Origin: Gymnopus androsaceus JB14
Lineage: Eukaryota; Basidiomycota; Agaricomycetes; Agaricales; Omphalotaceae
Direction of reading: 5' to 3'
Length of the DNA: 64,000 nt
Assembly: GCA_009733575.1 (NCBI GenBank)
Contig: ML769494.1
Span: forward strand, 124,001-188,000
Made by a program: the position numbers and the translations under genes. Every line of letters starts with the position of its first letter. Within the stretch, counting starts at the first letter, position 1. The notes beneath the pieces were generated by a model. The model ran no database searches and had not been told where the DNA came from. It was given only the letters and a program-made list of their open reading frames with translations. Of this stretch, positions 35,366-46,670 are shown piece after piece.

Positions 35366-35718
35366 TGTGCTGTAGTGTTGTTCGTTGGTTCGTTGGGTTG
35401 AAAGTGTCGAGATACTGTCTATACTTTGTAACCTCGACCTTTATATCGTTTTGAATGAGTACTCGGCCTTCCAGCTAGTCTTACCAAGAGTATCAGTAAT
35501 CTTTCTCTTACAGAGCTCTTGCGATGACATCGGTACCGATGGAAAAAGTACCACTTGGGGCAACACAGCGTCTGCCATTGAATCACCTTGCTTGTCAAGG
35601 TCTTTCATTTACCATAATTCAGCCGACGGAACTAACATCGCAAATAAGTACAAATAACATTTCCGTCGGAACACAAGCGCTTATGTTCCAGCGCTTATTG
35701 ACGTATTACTAGTACTAC

Positions 35719-36382
35719 TTACTTCCTTCGTTTGCATCTCCGTTTCTCGTTTAGCTCCTCCAACCTATCTCCCTCCTCAAGTAATTCTGGCAAATGCCCC
35801 TGTAAAGATAGCTTTTCATCAAACATTCTTAACAACCGAAACCAAATCGTCTTTCGACCCGAGCCACGGGATAGTGCAACATAGATATTAAATAGATCTA
35901 ATGATCCCCCAGGTGGACTTGCAACATCCAGAATCACTGGGACAAGGGTTTGTCCTTGTGACCTCAGGCTGTAGTCAGTAAATGCATATGCAAGTGTCAA
36001 AGGAAACTGCTTTCATTTCACAGTGCATGACACAGGAGGTCCTTTGCATTGTTGTACCATGATTCTCATGGTTTGAACTCAAGGCTGGATTGGAATAACT
36101 CCCTTTATGTGTGACTTGTATTTGGTCCATCTTTACAAGGATGTAGAGAGGAAGATACTTCAGTTACACCACTGTATCATTTTCAGGTATGGGAGGCTCG
36201 TCTGGATGAAGAATGATGTCTTCAATAGTACCGCATGCTCCATTTGCTAGGTCAAGGTCTGTTTCAATGTTTTGAAATACCATGACTTTTGCTCCAATTG
36301 CAATGGACAGTGTTTCCGGAAGATCCTGCTTAGTATTACGCCTTTTCCCTTTTGTTGTTCTCTGACTTCCACGCAGTGCCAT
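35719..36382 (-). pseudogene. PIF1-like helicase C-terminal remnant
   Basis: On the minus strand, IGAKVMVFQNIETDLDLANG and CGTIEDIILHPDEPP are followed, after a frame change, by YLPLYILVKM, then AYAFTDYSLRSQGQTL and FNIYVALSRGSGRKTIW. These are the C-terminal motifs of PIF1-family helicases found in the Rep-helicase protein of fungal Helitrons. The N-terminal helicase motifs and the Rep nuclease are missing, so the protein is non-functional. Confidence 0.85.
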
Positions 36383-36583
36383 TCCATATCGTTCCGGAAT
36401 GGTGAATGGTTGAGCCGTTATCTGATCTTCAGCTGGACAGATGAATATTCACTGTCCCTGCACGCAACAGTGTTTCCATAATGCTGCTTCATCACCTTTT
36501 AGCTCTGACCACATACACCCTCAAAACTCTCTACACATCGTTACGATCGTGTAGTTGTCTGTTTATAAGAGACTACTCAAAAA

Positions 36584-36831
36584 CTGGCCGGTTCATGATG
36601 AGGCTCTGAAAGCTCGCGACAAGCTCAAAGCCACCCATACACTCAATATCCCACCTTTCTATGACCAACATTTTTGCCTCTGCACTCACTGTTTCCATAA
36701 TGCTGCTTCATTCCATTGCATCTTTTAGCTCTGGCCGGTTCGTGATGAGGCTCTGAAAGCTTGCGACGAGCTCAAAGCCACCCATACACTCAATATCCCA
36801 CCTTTCTATGACCAACATTTTCGCCTCTGCG
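36584..36831. repeat. imperfect direct repeat inside the insertion
   Basis: A block of about 100 bases starting CTGGCCGGTTC occurs at 36,584-36,684 and again at 36,731-36,831, 147 bases apart, with few differences. A flanking TGTTTCCATAATGCTGCTT is also duplicated (near 36,469 and 36,690). This looks like a local duplication within the mobile element. Confidence 0.8.
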
Positions 36832-37033
36832 CTCCCTCCGAATATCATTCCACTCTTGAGAATGCACTCATGGAGGTCAAGTTTACTCCGACTGGGCACA
36901 TTGTTAAGAAAGGGGACAACACCAAAACAGTGTTTATGGCTGATGTGCAGGATGATCTTGTGATTTATGCTCTACCTCCTCGTCTAATTTCTCCCAGAAA
37001 GTGTTGCATCTCTGCTCTTCATCCTTCTTCTCC
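36731..37033 (+). pseudogene. unidentified coding remnant inside the insertion
   Basis: An open stretch on the opposite strand to the helicase reads PVRDEALKACDELKATHTLN, IPPFYDQHFRLCAP, MEVKFTPTGHIVKKGDNTK and FMADVQDDLVIYALPPRLIS. It looks like real protein rather than chance, with balanced composition and only one frame used, but it lacks a plausible start. It may be host sequence captured by the element or a second element protein. Family not recognised. Confidence 0.4.
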
Positions 37034-37807
37034 AAAGAAACATTGTACAGTACCTACTAGTAATAATAAACATCTATATCATTACTACCACTCGTTTCAA
37101 CTGCATTTTGACTACATTGCAACTACACAATAGCTACAGGTCTTCTACTTAATCCGTTCTGTCTCTTAAATCATCTACTTCATACTATTACTTTAATACA
37201 ACTTTGCGCAATGCGCATTGAACATCATTTGTTAGGCATTTGCCAATGGGAGCAAGCAAGGTGGTGCGCTGTGGCACACGGCACTTCTCGAGTTGCACGC
37301 GTTGCCCTCTCTATTCTTCATGGACCGAGGTTTCATGGCGTCAAAGAATGAACAATGTATCATGGCTACATACTGTACCTCGCCGCTTAGTAGCTGGATG
37401 GTGCCATAGCTGGATACTTTTTCCATTAAAATTTTCGGAGAAGGGAGGATGCCTAGAATATATGTTGTTCAGAGTTGTAGGAGAGTTCAGACATCTTGAA
37501 CGAGGTCTAATGAGAAACAATATCGGAGAAGAGAAAGATTGAGAAAAAGCCGTGTTTGTTTAGGCGATGGCAGGTCCTCCTAGCATATCAATCATAAAAA
37601 GCACAAGATACGTATTGTACGAGAATCAGAATACTGAACATTAGCCAAATCTCCAGACTACAATCCGTCGAGTCCCAACCCGAAGATCAAGTTTCTTCAG
37701 CGAATAATATAAGCACTGTGATCCGAGACTGGAATCATCCTGTGTGTGGAGAAGCCAACAAATCTTAACTGGAAACAACAGTCATTAGTCTTCTGCTTCT
37801 GTTTCCT

Positions 37808-39084
37808 TTAGACATACCGAGTGCTTAGCCAGTCTGAATCCGAATACTTTGGCTTTCGTACCACCAGCTTCCTAGATCCCTCCAAGAATGGCATCTGTTT
37901 ACAAATTTGCTGCCTGATATCAAGCATCTTGGGCACATCCTCGCTCACTTCAATGTTCATCGTTTTGAGTAGAGCAAATTCTGGCTTTGCAAGCAGTACA
38001 TCAACTGAGCGCCATTCCCACTGAGTAGCGTTCTTAAGGATGACAATGGTAAAGTGCCGTAGAGGGAACCTAATTCGAACCGATGGGTCCAGGAAAGGTT
38101 TGAATAGGGACTGAATCACCGGAATTGAGATGACATTGAAGAACTGTAAATTGCGGAGGTTGGGTGTGTATTTGAGATAATCGAGAGTCGAGTCTTGGGT
38201 ACTGATAAGACAAAGTACACAGAGATAGAATTAACATATCGACGCACCAGGACTGTGAGTGAATACGAGTGCGGAGACCCTCAGCCCCAAGTCGCTGAGA
38301 TTTTTACCAACATACTGCAAAATTCTGACTACCGTGTCCGAATCGGATACTTCAAGATGTAATACTCGTAGATGGTGAATGTCAAATGGGCACGACTGAT
38401 GCTGAAACCAAGCCAAGAAAAAGGGAGTAACTCCACTGTGACCGTAAAACCGCATTTTATCGAGTTGTGTAGACCGAACGGGATGATTGTTGGCATATGT
38501 GTCCTCTATATCCAACTCTGGAACAGGCGAAGGTTCCACGTCGGAATTATTATCCCACGTATCGAAATACAGCACCTTCAAAGAAGTGTCGTGGCGTAAT
38601 AAAGATAGCAGATTGGCAAATGTAGAGATGGAAAGCCGATGTAGAGAAACGCAAATCAAGGAATTAGCCGTGAACACCCCGTTTTCAGCAAGGGCGAGAG
38701 GATGTCCCAGTCGACGGCAAAGAGCGCCAGTTCCTTCACATTAGAGAGATGCTGAATAACAGTGGCTATAGCATTAAGCAACACTTCTTCAACCTGCCAG
38801 TTTCCTCTCCGGAATCCCCGGAGAGATAGTTCTCGGACATAAGACGCTAGATGGGGCTTTTCAGCGAATAACGCGCAAAGCTGATCATTGGTTTTCAGAT
38901 AAGCATCGATGTCCGCAGCATCATCCTGACTCGATGGCAATTCGAGAGCAATTCTCCGGAAGATGCCACGCTGCGAAGGGCGAACCCAAGCTTGGCCAAC
39001 TAGTGCGCATTTGAGAAGAGTAGGGTTATCGCGGTAGAGGTTTTCGAGAATGTGGTCTACAAGTTCGTGTGGGAGTTGCATCAT
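37808..39084 (-). CDS. F-box/LRR-like protein, one frame break
   Basis: The start MMQLPHELVDHILENLYRDN is an F-box-like helix, followed by CALVGQAWVRPSQRGIFRRI and LRR-like segments such as VIQHLSNVKELALFAVDWDI. The frame then shifts by one at a run of four G near 38,670, where five would be needed. It continues VFTANSLICVSLHRLSIST to GLRVSAL. A further exon gives RIRFPLRHFTIVILKN and ends SDSDWLSTRYV. The join into the last exon could not be fixed in phase. F-box proteins act as SCF substrate receptors. This is the longest of the local minus-strand copies; it may be functional if the G-run is miscalled. Confidence 0.6.
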
Positions 39085-39479
39085 GGTAGTGATTCAAAAG
39101 AATAAACAAAATAATTTACGTTGACGCCGAACCGTGGCTATATCTTTTGATTTCGTTATCCAGCGGTTCACCTGTTAAATTTACACGAGCGAGCTCTTGT
39201 CTCGACCGAAAATGGGTTGGAAATAGATAACTTGGTCCTCGAGGCTGGAGAAAAGTCGGAATCTACAAAAACAGCAAGATCAGTGCTGTAGAATAAACAT
39301 TATGATTTAGCCAAATCTTCGAACTGCAATCCTCAGCAATTAAGCACTGTCACCGAGACTGGAATTATCCTGGTATAGTGTTAGAACCTGAAGCGACGAG
39401 CCAATGAAGTTGTTTAACTGAAAACATTATTCATTAGTCTTCTATGACATACCTAGTACTTGGTCTCTCTGAATATGGC

Positions 39480-40240
39480 TTTCGTACCACCAACTTCCCA
39501 GATCCCTCCAAAAATGACTTAGTTGGGGTTCCCACTAATTTCACTCAGCTTCAAACCAATCCCGGGCACATTCACGATCACTTCAATGTTCATAGTCTGA
39601 AGTAGAGTAAATTCTGGCTTTGCAAGCAGTGCATCAACCAAATGCCATTCCCAGTGAGTATCCTCAATCCGGATGATAATGGCAAGTGTTGTAGAGGGAG
39701 CCTAACTGAACCGATGGATCCAGAAAAGGGTTGAATAGGGACTAAATCGCTGGAATCGTGTTGACACTGAAAGAAGCGTAAGCTGCGTAGGTTGAGGGTA
39801 TAATAGGAAACCCTCAGCCCCAACTCACTGCGATTTCTGCCGACATACTGCAGTCTTCTGAACACCGCGTCCAAAGATACCTCAAGATGTAATGCTCGTA
39901 AATGGTGAACGTCAAATTGGCACGAGTGATGCTGAAACCAAGCCAGAAAGAATGGAATACCTCCACTGCGACCTGAAAACCGCAATTTATCGAGTTGCGT
40001 AGACTGGAGTGGCACCCGTCTCCTAGTCCCCGGACATGAGATGCTAGATAGCTCCTCCGACATAAGCATCGATCAGCGCGGCGTCATTCTGAAGTGGCAG
40101 TTTGAGAGTAATTCTCCGGAAGATGCCACGCTGCGAAGAGCGAACCCAAGTCCGGCTAACTAGTGCGCATTTAATGAGTAGCTTTATCGTGGCAGAGGTT
40201 GTCGAGGATGCAGTCTACAAGTTCGGTTGGGTGGATGATA
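39480..40240 (-). pseudogene. degenerate F-box/LRR-like copy
   Basis: Reads as a damaged paralogue of the neighbouring gene. LDKLRFSGRSGGIPFFLAWF and VHHLRALHLEVS match LDKMRFYGHSGVTPFFLAWF and IHHLRVLHLEVS, but stops and deletions break the N-terminal part (39,990-40,230) and the C-terminal part. Its tail region is the closest relative of the fragment at window positions 1-230. Confidence 0.8.
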
Positions 40241-40311
40241 GTAATCTGATAATTTGACGCCCAACGCGGCCAACATTTGGTGGCGCTTATCTGCTCAACT
40301 TAATCCACGAC

Positions 40312-41005
40312 ATGTCTTCAGTCCAATCGGCGTCCAACCGTTCCAGAAACCAGAATCGGAAAAAAGCCAATGAAGATGCTTCTTATATTGGCCCAGCACC
40401 ACCCAATTCTGCTGGAGTGAAAAGGCAGGCCGGAGTGTTAGAAGGAGAGTCCTCGAGAGCGAAAAGGAAAAAGGTCGAGCCAGCTCCTGTTGTGCATAAT
40501 AAGCTCCCTGAGAGCGAAAATAGAATATCTATGGTGCGTATCGCTTGATTTTCAATCCTCGTCGATACTAAACGCGTAGCAATATTAGGTCGACTTTGCC
40601 AAAATGCCTTCTCCTTTCATTTACCGCTATCTCGCAACATTTGATCTTATCCCTCCTATTCGACCTCTCCCAAACTCTGCTGATGAACCCCCGCCGCCTT
40701 ATTCTCTTGGACCAAACTACCAACCACCTTCTCGGGCACCATCTCCTGTCGCAGTAACAACGCCTGCAAACCGACCACGACGTGACCAGAACTCCAAAAG
40801 ACGCAGTTCTCGGTTGTCGGAGGAAGAAACCCTCTTCCAGCGGACGCCCGTTCTTGCAGATGTGCACGATTTACATCTCGTCCTTGCTGGATTGGCGGAG
40901 AAGCATTTCCGCGAAATGGCACCTATAAACGGCAGAGAAGAGGTCGACACACTTGCGGCATTCATTTTTGCAGTCGAAAGGTTTAAAGGTGGAAAACCTA
41001 GATAA
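40312..41005 (+). CDS. SAP30-like protein with Sin3-binding domain
   Basis: Two exons joined in phase at about 40,533 (ISM-VDFAKMP). The N-terminus is basic and disordered (SRNQNRKKAN, SSRAKRKKVEP, a likely nuclear signal). The middle has PSPFIYRYLATFDLIPP. After a Pro/Arg-rich insert the C-terminus reads HDLHLVLAGLAEKHFREM and DTLAAFIFAVERFK. This order, with a short helix, a 'V/L..HF' helix and then a 'TL..FI.AV' helix, resembles the Sin3-binding domain of SAP30 from the Rpd3/Sin3 histone deacetylase complex. The match is by eye and moderate; the domain here is split by a long insert. Confidence 0.6.
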
Positions 41006-41586
41006 TACATGTTGTCACTTTTTGGATGCGCCTGTTTATGTGCTAATGCACTAATGCCGTCTGCAGCCTTTGCTCGGTGAGCTCGGCCTCGGTCTCTGTT
41101 TTGTTCCCATGCATTATACATTATATATACATCGTTCTGTTGTTTGTTTTTCGTCTGTACATTTGCTTTTACTTACTTTCTATGGCCTCATCGCGGATCG
41201 CAGCGGTTAATGTTGGTCGATCAATAGGAATACATACTTTCTACGCCGCGATGAATGCTTTGGGAATCCCCAGTTCTAGATTAGTGGCGCGTCTTTCGGA
41301 AGTGCGGTTGATATTTGACTAAGGCTGAATTCGGAAACGCGGCAAATCATTGGAAGGCATGTTGTTTTTTACATCTATCGATATCCTTACGGTATAACTT
41401 TACAGATATGCAGATTCAACAAACATCCCCGAGCTTCGAGGCACAAGCCGAATCTGATCTGACGCGTTCTACTGTTATTCGTCGGAATTCCCGTCGGAAC
41501 CTGGCCGTGTCTAGAAGTATAAGTTGTCGTGCATGATCTTATAAGTTGTAAATTCCACTCAACACAATTCTCCTTACTGACAAGGC
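41006..41586. other. intergenic
   Basis: No supported gene; upstream region of the next P450. Confidence 0.5.
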
Positions 41587-43826
41587 ATGAATCCTATCCT
41601 CCAAGTTCTCGTCTCGGTTATCGGGACGCTCAGTGCCTATGGGCTCTTTCTCGTAGCACAATACGTTTATTGGCAACTAACCTCTCCCTTGCAAACCCTC
41701 CCTGGTCCACCGAACAGTAGTTTTATGTACGGAAACTCGAGGGAAATTCAAGATGCGGTGCGTATATTCTCAAAATTGAGATGCGAAATGTTGAATAACA
41801 TCGCCTAGGAAAACTCTGTGGTGCACGAGAAATGGGTTGAGGAATATGGGTCTACTATAACTTACAAGTGGTTCTTTGAGAATCGACTATACACGCTCGA
41901 CGCTAAAGCTCTAAACCACGTTCTGATGAACTCTTACGACTACCAAAAGCCTGAGATCATCCGGTGGAATTTAAAGAACATTCTTGGCTCTGGTTGGTTG
42001 ATTTTTTCCCTCCCTGGACACTATCCGCCTCATATCATCAAATTTTCAGGGATTCTTGTTCAGGAAGGTGACGAGCATAAGCTGCAGCGGAAAGTGATGG
42101 TCCGTTACTTCATTGCTCTAGAGTCTTCTGCATAGAACTGATATGATCGATCATTCAGAACCCTGCATTCGGTGCATCCCAAATACGCGAACTGACGGAA
42201 ATTTTTGTTGATGAGTCGTTACATGTACGAGAAATCTGACATTGCTTTCTCCGAGTTTTTTTTACTGACGGCTATTCAGTTGAGGGATGTATGGATGGCT
42301 CAAGTGGGTACAGACGACAAGTCAGCTCGTGTTGATGTTCTATCTTGGCTCAGTAGAATGACGCTCGACGTGATTGGCCGCAGTGGTACGACTTCCAACC
42401 TCCTTCCTTGCATACCTTACCCTTAACATCGCGCTGCGTAGGGTTCAACTATAGATTTAATGCGCTGGGTTCCACAGAGCCCGACGAGCTGAACAAAGCA
42501 TTTTCTATCATCTTTGGAACCTCGACTCGTCTAACATTGTGGACTATGCTTCAAAGTTTCATCCCTATTCTACGTGTATTCGTAAGTGAACTGCTCTGCT
42601 GAATGCCGTTATCGATGTGTGTTACTGACATACGTTTTCTAGCCAACCAGCAACGAGTCCACAAAGAAAGATGCGCGACAGACAATGGATCGCATTGGTC
42701 AACAGCTTCTCCAAGAAAGCAAGAAACATCTAATGGCGACGGGGGAAAAGGGAAACAATTGGCGCGCAAAGGATCTGCTATCGTTACTGGTCCGATCGAA
42801 CATGAGCAAGGACATTGCTCCGAATCAACGGATGAGCGACGAAGATGTTATTGCTCGTATGTGTTTAATGTTTGTGGAATGTTTCTGTACTCATTGGAGC
42901 CTAATTTAGAGGTCCCATCGTTCATCGTGGCAGGCCATGAAACCACATCCACAGGTACATATATCTACGATTTGTTGATTTCTTCATTTACAAGAGAACA
43001 ATTCACAGCGACGACGTGGGCACTCTATGCTCTGACGCAGCACAAGGAAATTCAGCGTAAATTACGTGAAGAACTACTGCAAGTCCCGACTGAAAGCCCG
43101 ACAATGGACATTCTTAATTCGTTGCCGTACCTCGACGCTGTTGTGCGAGAAACACTCCGCGTACATGCACCTGTGCCTAGTACGGGAAGGGTAGCAATGA
43201 AGAACGATATATTACCGCTGGCAACTCCGTTTACTGATAAGAATGGCGTGGTGCATGATGGGATCCCGTGAGTAGCCTCCAAATGCTGCCAGATATTCAG
43301 AACGCTCAGACATTTATTTCTACAGAGTGCGGAAAGGCGAGAGTATCTTTATCCCAATCTTAGCAATGAACAGAGCCAAGTCCTTGTGGGGCGAAGACGC
43401 TCGGGAATTCAAGTTGGTTCTCAGTTCCTCTTCATTATAAAATCCGATTTATGGTGTGTTTCTGTAGTCCTGAACGCTGGATGAAGCCCGATGGAATACC
43501 AAATTCTGTCTCATCGATCCCAGGGGTTTGGGGTAACATGATGTCCTTCCTGGGAGGACCTCATGCTTGCATTGGATACAGATTTTCACTGGTCGAGTGC
43601 GTAAAATACTGTTCGGCTATTTTGCATTCTCGAAGCTGATATGTATTCTTGATATAGGATGAAAGCTCTGCTTTTCGTACTTGTCCGGGCGTTCGAATTC
43701 GATCTTGCGGTCCCGAAGGAGGATATCATTAGCAAGACATCCATCGTGCAGCGTCCTCATTTGAAGAGCGAGCCTGAGAAGGGAAGCCAGCTTCCTCTGT
43801 ACATCAAGCCATATATTCCTTCATGA
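41587..43826 (+). CDS. cytochrome P450, intact, CYP4-clan-like
   Basis: An N-terminal membrane anchor ([20 protein letters not shown]) is followed by [16 protein letters not shown]. About eleven introns join in phase throughout. Key motifs: [20 protein letters not shown] (C-helix region), the I-helix [20 protein letters not shown], the K-helix [22 protein letters not shown] and the haem loop [20 protein letters not shown] with the Cys ligand. The protein ends [10 protein letters not shown]. The FxGGPxACIG loop and overall layout fit the fatty-acid/alkane-hydroxylase-like families expanded in agaricomycetes. The exact substrate is unknown. It is not closely similar to the P450 at 3718. Confidence 0.9.
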
Positions 43827-44002
43827 ATTAGGCTGGTAGGATAGTAAAGAGAATATGACTGTGTAATTTATGGTCCATACATTAGCTTGCCTCACCTTAA
43901 TTATAGGTATTTAAACTATCTTTGAACTTGTACTTGTGCTCGGCTGGAGTCTAGCATTGTAGCTCAAGTGGATGTAGGTTGCGTAGCAAGTATAAATTTG
44001 AG

Positions 44003-44314
44003 ACAATTTCGATCGACGTTCCGTCATGTATCATAGCAGCCTCTGAACTGATATAAATTTCATCATTTTTAAACATTGGTCTTTTTTCGAGCGTTTTCTG
44101 CATTACAGCCCATTACATGCGACAGTGAACTGTGGTGGATTTTTGGTGGATTGCTACTTGAAAGTTATTGATACTTATTGGCACTCAGAACTGGAGCTAA
44201 ACCAGTGAACTGAACTAATTATTTGATTCATCATGCATCATTGAGGACAATGAACTAATGAACTGGGGGTGTCAATGCGTCATGCATCATCTTGGATGAA
44301 TCGATCGAAATTGT
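44003..44314. mobile_element. MITE-like element, copy 1
   Basis: Bounded by perfect 14-base inverted repeats ACAATTTCGATCGA and TCGATCGAAATTGT. Inside are further inverted CATGCATCAT-type motifs and AGTGAACTGAACTAA. No coding capacity. A second member in opposite orientation lies at 46,291-46,670. A clean target duplication is not visible on the left side. Confidence 0.7.
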
Positions 44315-44444
44315 ACATTAATCCTGAGATATATTATTGGACGGGTGTAAAATATAGCTGTGAATGGAAAGGAAAGTTCATCTAGGAGTGGACAAGTGCA
44401 ACTTCAATCCTGTAACTACCCACTGCGCTGTCCTAATCCGTCTA

Positions 44445-45156
44445 CTATGCCTTCTTCACATGGTTCTCCAACTGCTTCATCATTTCTTCCCTCTTCTTTC
44501 CTTGCATTCCATGGAGCAGAGTCTTAAGCCCCTCAATTGTGAGGAAGTTATGGTCCTCCCAATGAAAGCCTGGGACGACGACTTCTGTTATCAAACACCC
44601 ATACTCAACGTCCTCTGGCAGGAGACGAGACATCTTCCACACCCCAGTGCCAACTAAAAGCTGCCGGGATTCTCCCGCAGCAATGTTCGTCCCCATAATA
44701 CGTTTTTCGATTGTAGGAGGGTTAGTAGGGTATATCAGAGTGTATTCTGCACGACCCTGATGTAGGACATGGTAAGTCTGCAGTGGAATTAAAGGAGGAG
44801 ATAAGAATAATAATGATTGTTAGTGAGTTTAAACAAACGAACCACGGATTTGTTCATATGGATAACACCACTTGGGCTGTCCTTCGTAAGTAGGTAATAG
44901 ATCGAGGTACCCAGAGAACGGGGTTCATTGCCTTTGTACAACTCTTAATGCAACTAGGTAAGGCAGTTAGAGAACCACCTACTGGCGAACGGCGACGAGA
45001 CTTGAGCGGTTTGACGATCGGTTTCCGCAAAGTATCCTGGAATATGTAAGATTATGGTAGAGAGGTGCTTTCGAAAGTGAACCTACCTCCTTCCGGATGT
45101 TTTTGCAAGTTCAATTCCTTGATAAGAGCGTCCGTATCAATCCATTGTGACAACAT
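44445..45156 (-). CDS. Cupin_5 (DUF985) family protein
   Basis: The start MLSQWIDTDALIKELNLQKH leads to HPEGGYFAETDRQTAQVSSP, the opening of this cupin family. The next exons give the strand pair GTSIYYLLT and YHVLHQGRAEYTL, then MGTNIAAGESRQLLVGTGVW, KMSRLLPEDVEYGCLITEVV and VPGFHWEDHNF. A basic helix ends the protein (QLENHVKKA). Such proteins are small double-stranded beta-helix folds of about 160-190 residues; their substrate is generally unknown. The gene sits between the two MITE-like elements. Confidence 0.8.
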
Positions 45157-46290
45157 TGGAATGGAAGAGGCTTCGCTGGATGAGAGCAGCAGTTGGGGAG
45201 GGAAGGAAAGGGAAAGAAAGGGAGGAAAATAATGGTTTTATGTCCGAGATAGTTGTCATGTTTTATGCGTTCCCCAAGCGGGTAGTGTGCTTGCATCCCT
45301 TGAACTAAGTACTTACTCACGTACAATGAAAAACGGGGAATATATGATAAGATGCAGACCCTGAAAATGATAAGGTTCTTCTATCGCCCACCTAGGTTAG
45401 ATGTTCTAATGTTGATGCGCCATTCGCAATATAGAGTAGTAGGCGGTATGTAGTCGGGGTCGGAGCAGCTCGGTGATTCTCGATGAAGGAATGACCTCCC
45501 GAGCATCCGAGTATCCGTCGGAATGCATCCAATGCGTACAGGGCACAGCAGTTGTCCAGTGTCCAGTGTCCAACTTCCAGTGTAAGTAAAGGCGTAGACG
45601 TCGTGACGTAGATTCCTACTGAGGCCTTCCCTGTTCGGATTCCGAGTGCGTTACGAAAGAAAAATACCATATAGGAATAAGTAGATCTAGAGGCGTATCG
45701 CTCCAACATTCACTGGTGTTTTTTGAAATGGGTGATCCGAGCTGAAAGGAAAATAACTACTTACTTGTGAATCCGATAAGGATTAATCGGATCCAATCCT
45801 GTGGGATTACTAGAGTCTAATTAGCGCACGAACCCACCTTGCGAGGTTGGAAGTGGTTGCATCGTAAGCAGGTGAGTTTAGACTCAGATCGCTGAGACAT
45901 GCGGCGAATTGACCTATGATTGTTTATATGTAGGTCCCTTTATAAGTCTTGTCCTGGTGAGACAGGAGCTCCGGCGTTCTCTTCGTCTCGCCAGGTACGT
46001 TCTCAAAGTATGTTTAGTTTCTTTCTGATGGTTCTCTTCGTCTCGACAGAGAGTGTATTCACTTCGCGCTACCCACCCACCCTGACTCTTACCTTATGTG
46101 TACAATACTGGGTCGATTTTGGCTAAAGCGAAGGTTAACTAAGCTGATTAGATTGAATAAATCTCACCGTTACTGAGGCACCGATTGGGGGTCAAGAAGA
46201 TGGCTAGGGTTGAGAAGAGGGTTAGACTAAGTAGACGTGCATGCCAATATGTAGTATTGGTCATAGGTCTGGTCTCCAGAGTCTACTGTA

Positions 46291-46670
46291 GAATTTCGAT
46301 CAAGTGTTCATCCAGGATGACGCATGATGCATTGACACCGACGGTTCATTAGTTCACTGTTGTCAATGATGCATGATGCAAAAAAATTTTAGTTCAGTTC
46401 ACTGTTGAGTTGATACTTTTTCAGAGTGAAACGTGCACTAAAAGTTTGTTGTGAGCCGGGAAATGGATAAAAAACTTCCTTTGATACCCAATGTGACTGT
46501 GCCATGCAAAAAATCCAGCTGCAAACAGAAAGAAATGAAAATTTTGATCATTTATGCACGAAATGATGAATTCCACCCAAGTTCAGAGGCCATATGATGC
46601 ATGATGAATGTGGATTTTAGTTCAGTTCAGAGGTGCCCATGATGCATGACTGAACACTCAATCGAAATGG
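46291..46670. mobile_element. MITE-like element, copy 2 (inverted)
   Basis: The ends GAATTTCGATCAAGTGTTCA and, on the other strand, CCATTTCGATTGAGTGTTCA are imperfect inverted repeats. The element is flanked by TA on both sides (46,289-46,290 and 46,671-46,672), as for Tc1/mariner-type insertions. Its left half aligns with the reverse complement of the copy at 44,003-44,314. No coding capacity. Confidence 0.7.

Larger units (their letters stand above)
35583..37292. mobile_element. Helitron/Helentron-like insertion, non-autonomous
   Basis: Absent from duplication copy 1, where CCATTGAA is followed directly by TTGCACGCG; here 1710 bases intervene. The 5' end begins TC, then CACCTTGCTTG (35,584-35,594), whose inverted copy CAAGCAAGGTG lies at 37,253-37,263 near the other end. 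Just after that, GCTGTG-GCA-CACGGC (37,268-37,282) forms a short hairpin ten bases before the 3' border. Insertion is between A and T (or T and T) without target duplication. PIF1-like helicase remains lie inside. The 3' end reads CTCGAG rather than the classical CTRR, so a Helentron-type element is the better fit. Confidence 0.8.
33863..38186. repeat. segmental duplication, copy 2 (with insertion)
   Basis: Direct duplicate of 6241-8844 lying about 27.6 kb away. Differences are mostly substitutions and small indels, plus the insertion 35,583-37,292. The F-box gene at the right edge continues past 38,186 into its N-terminal part here but not in copy 1, which suggests this is the source locus. 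The region 37,293-37,807 is non-coding and matches copy 1. Confidence 0.9.
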
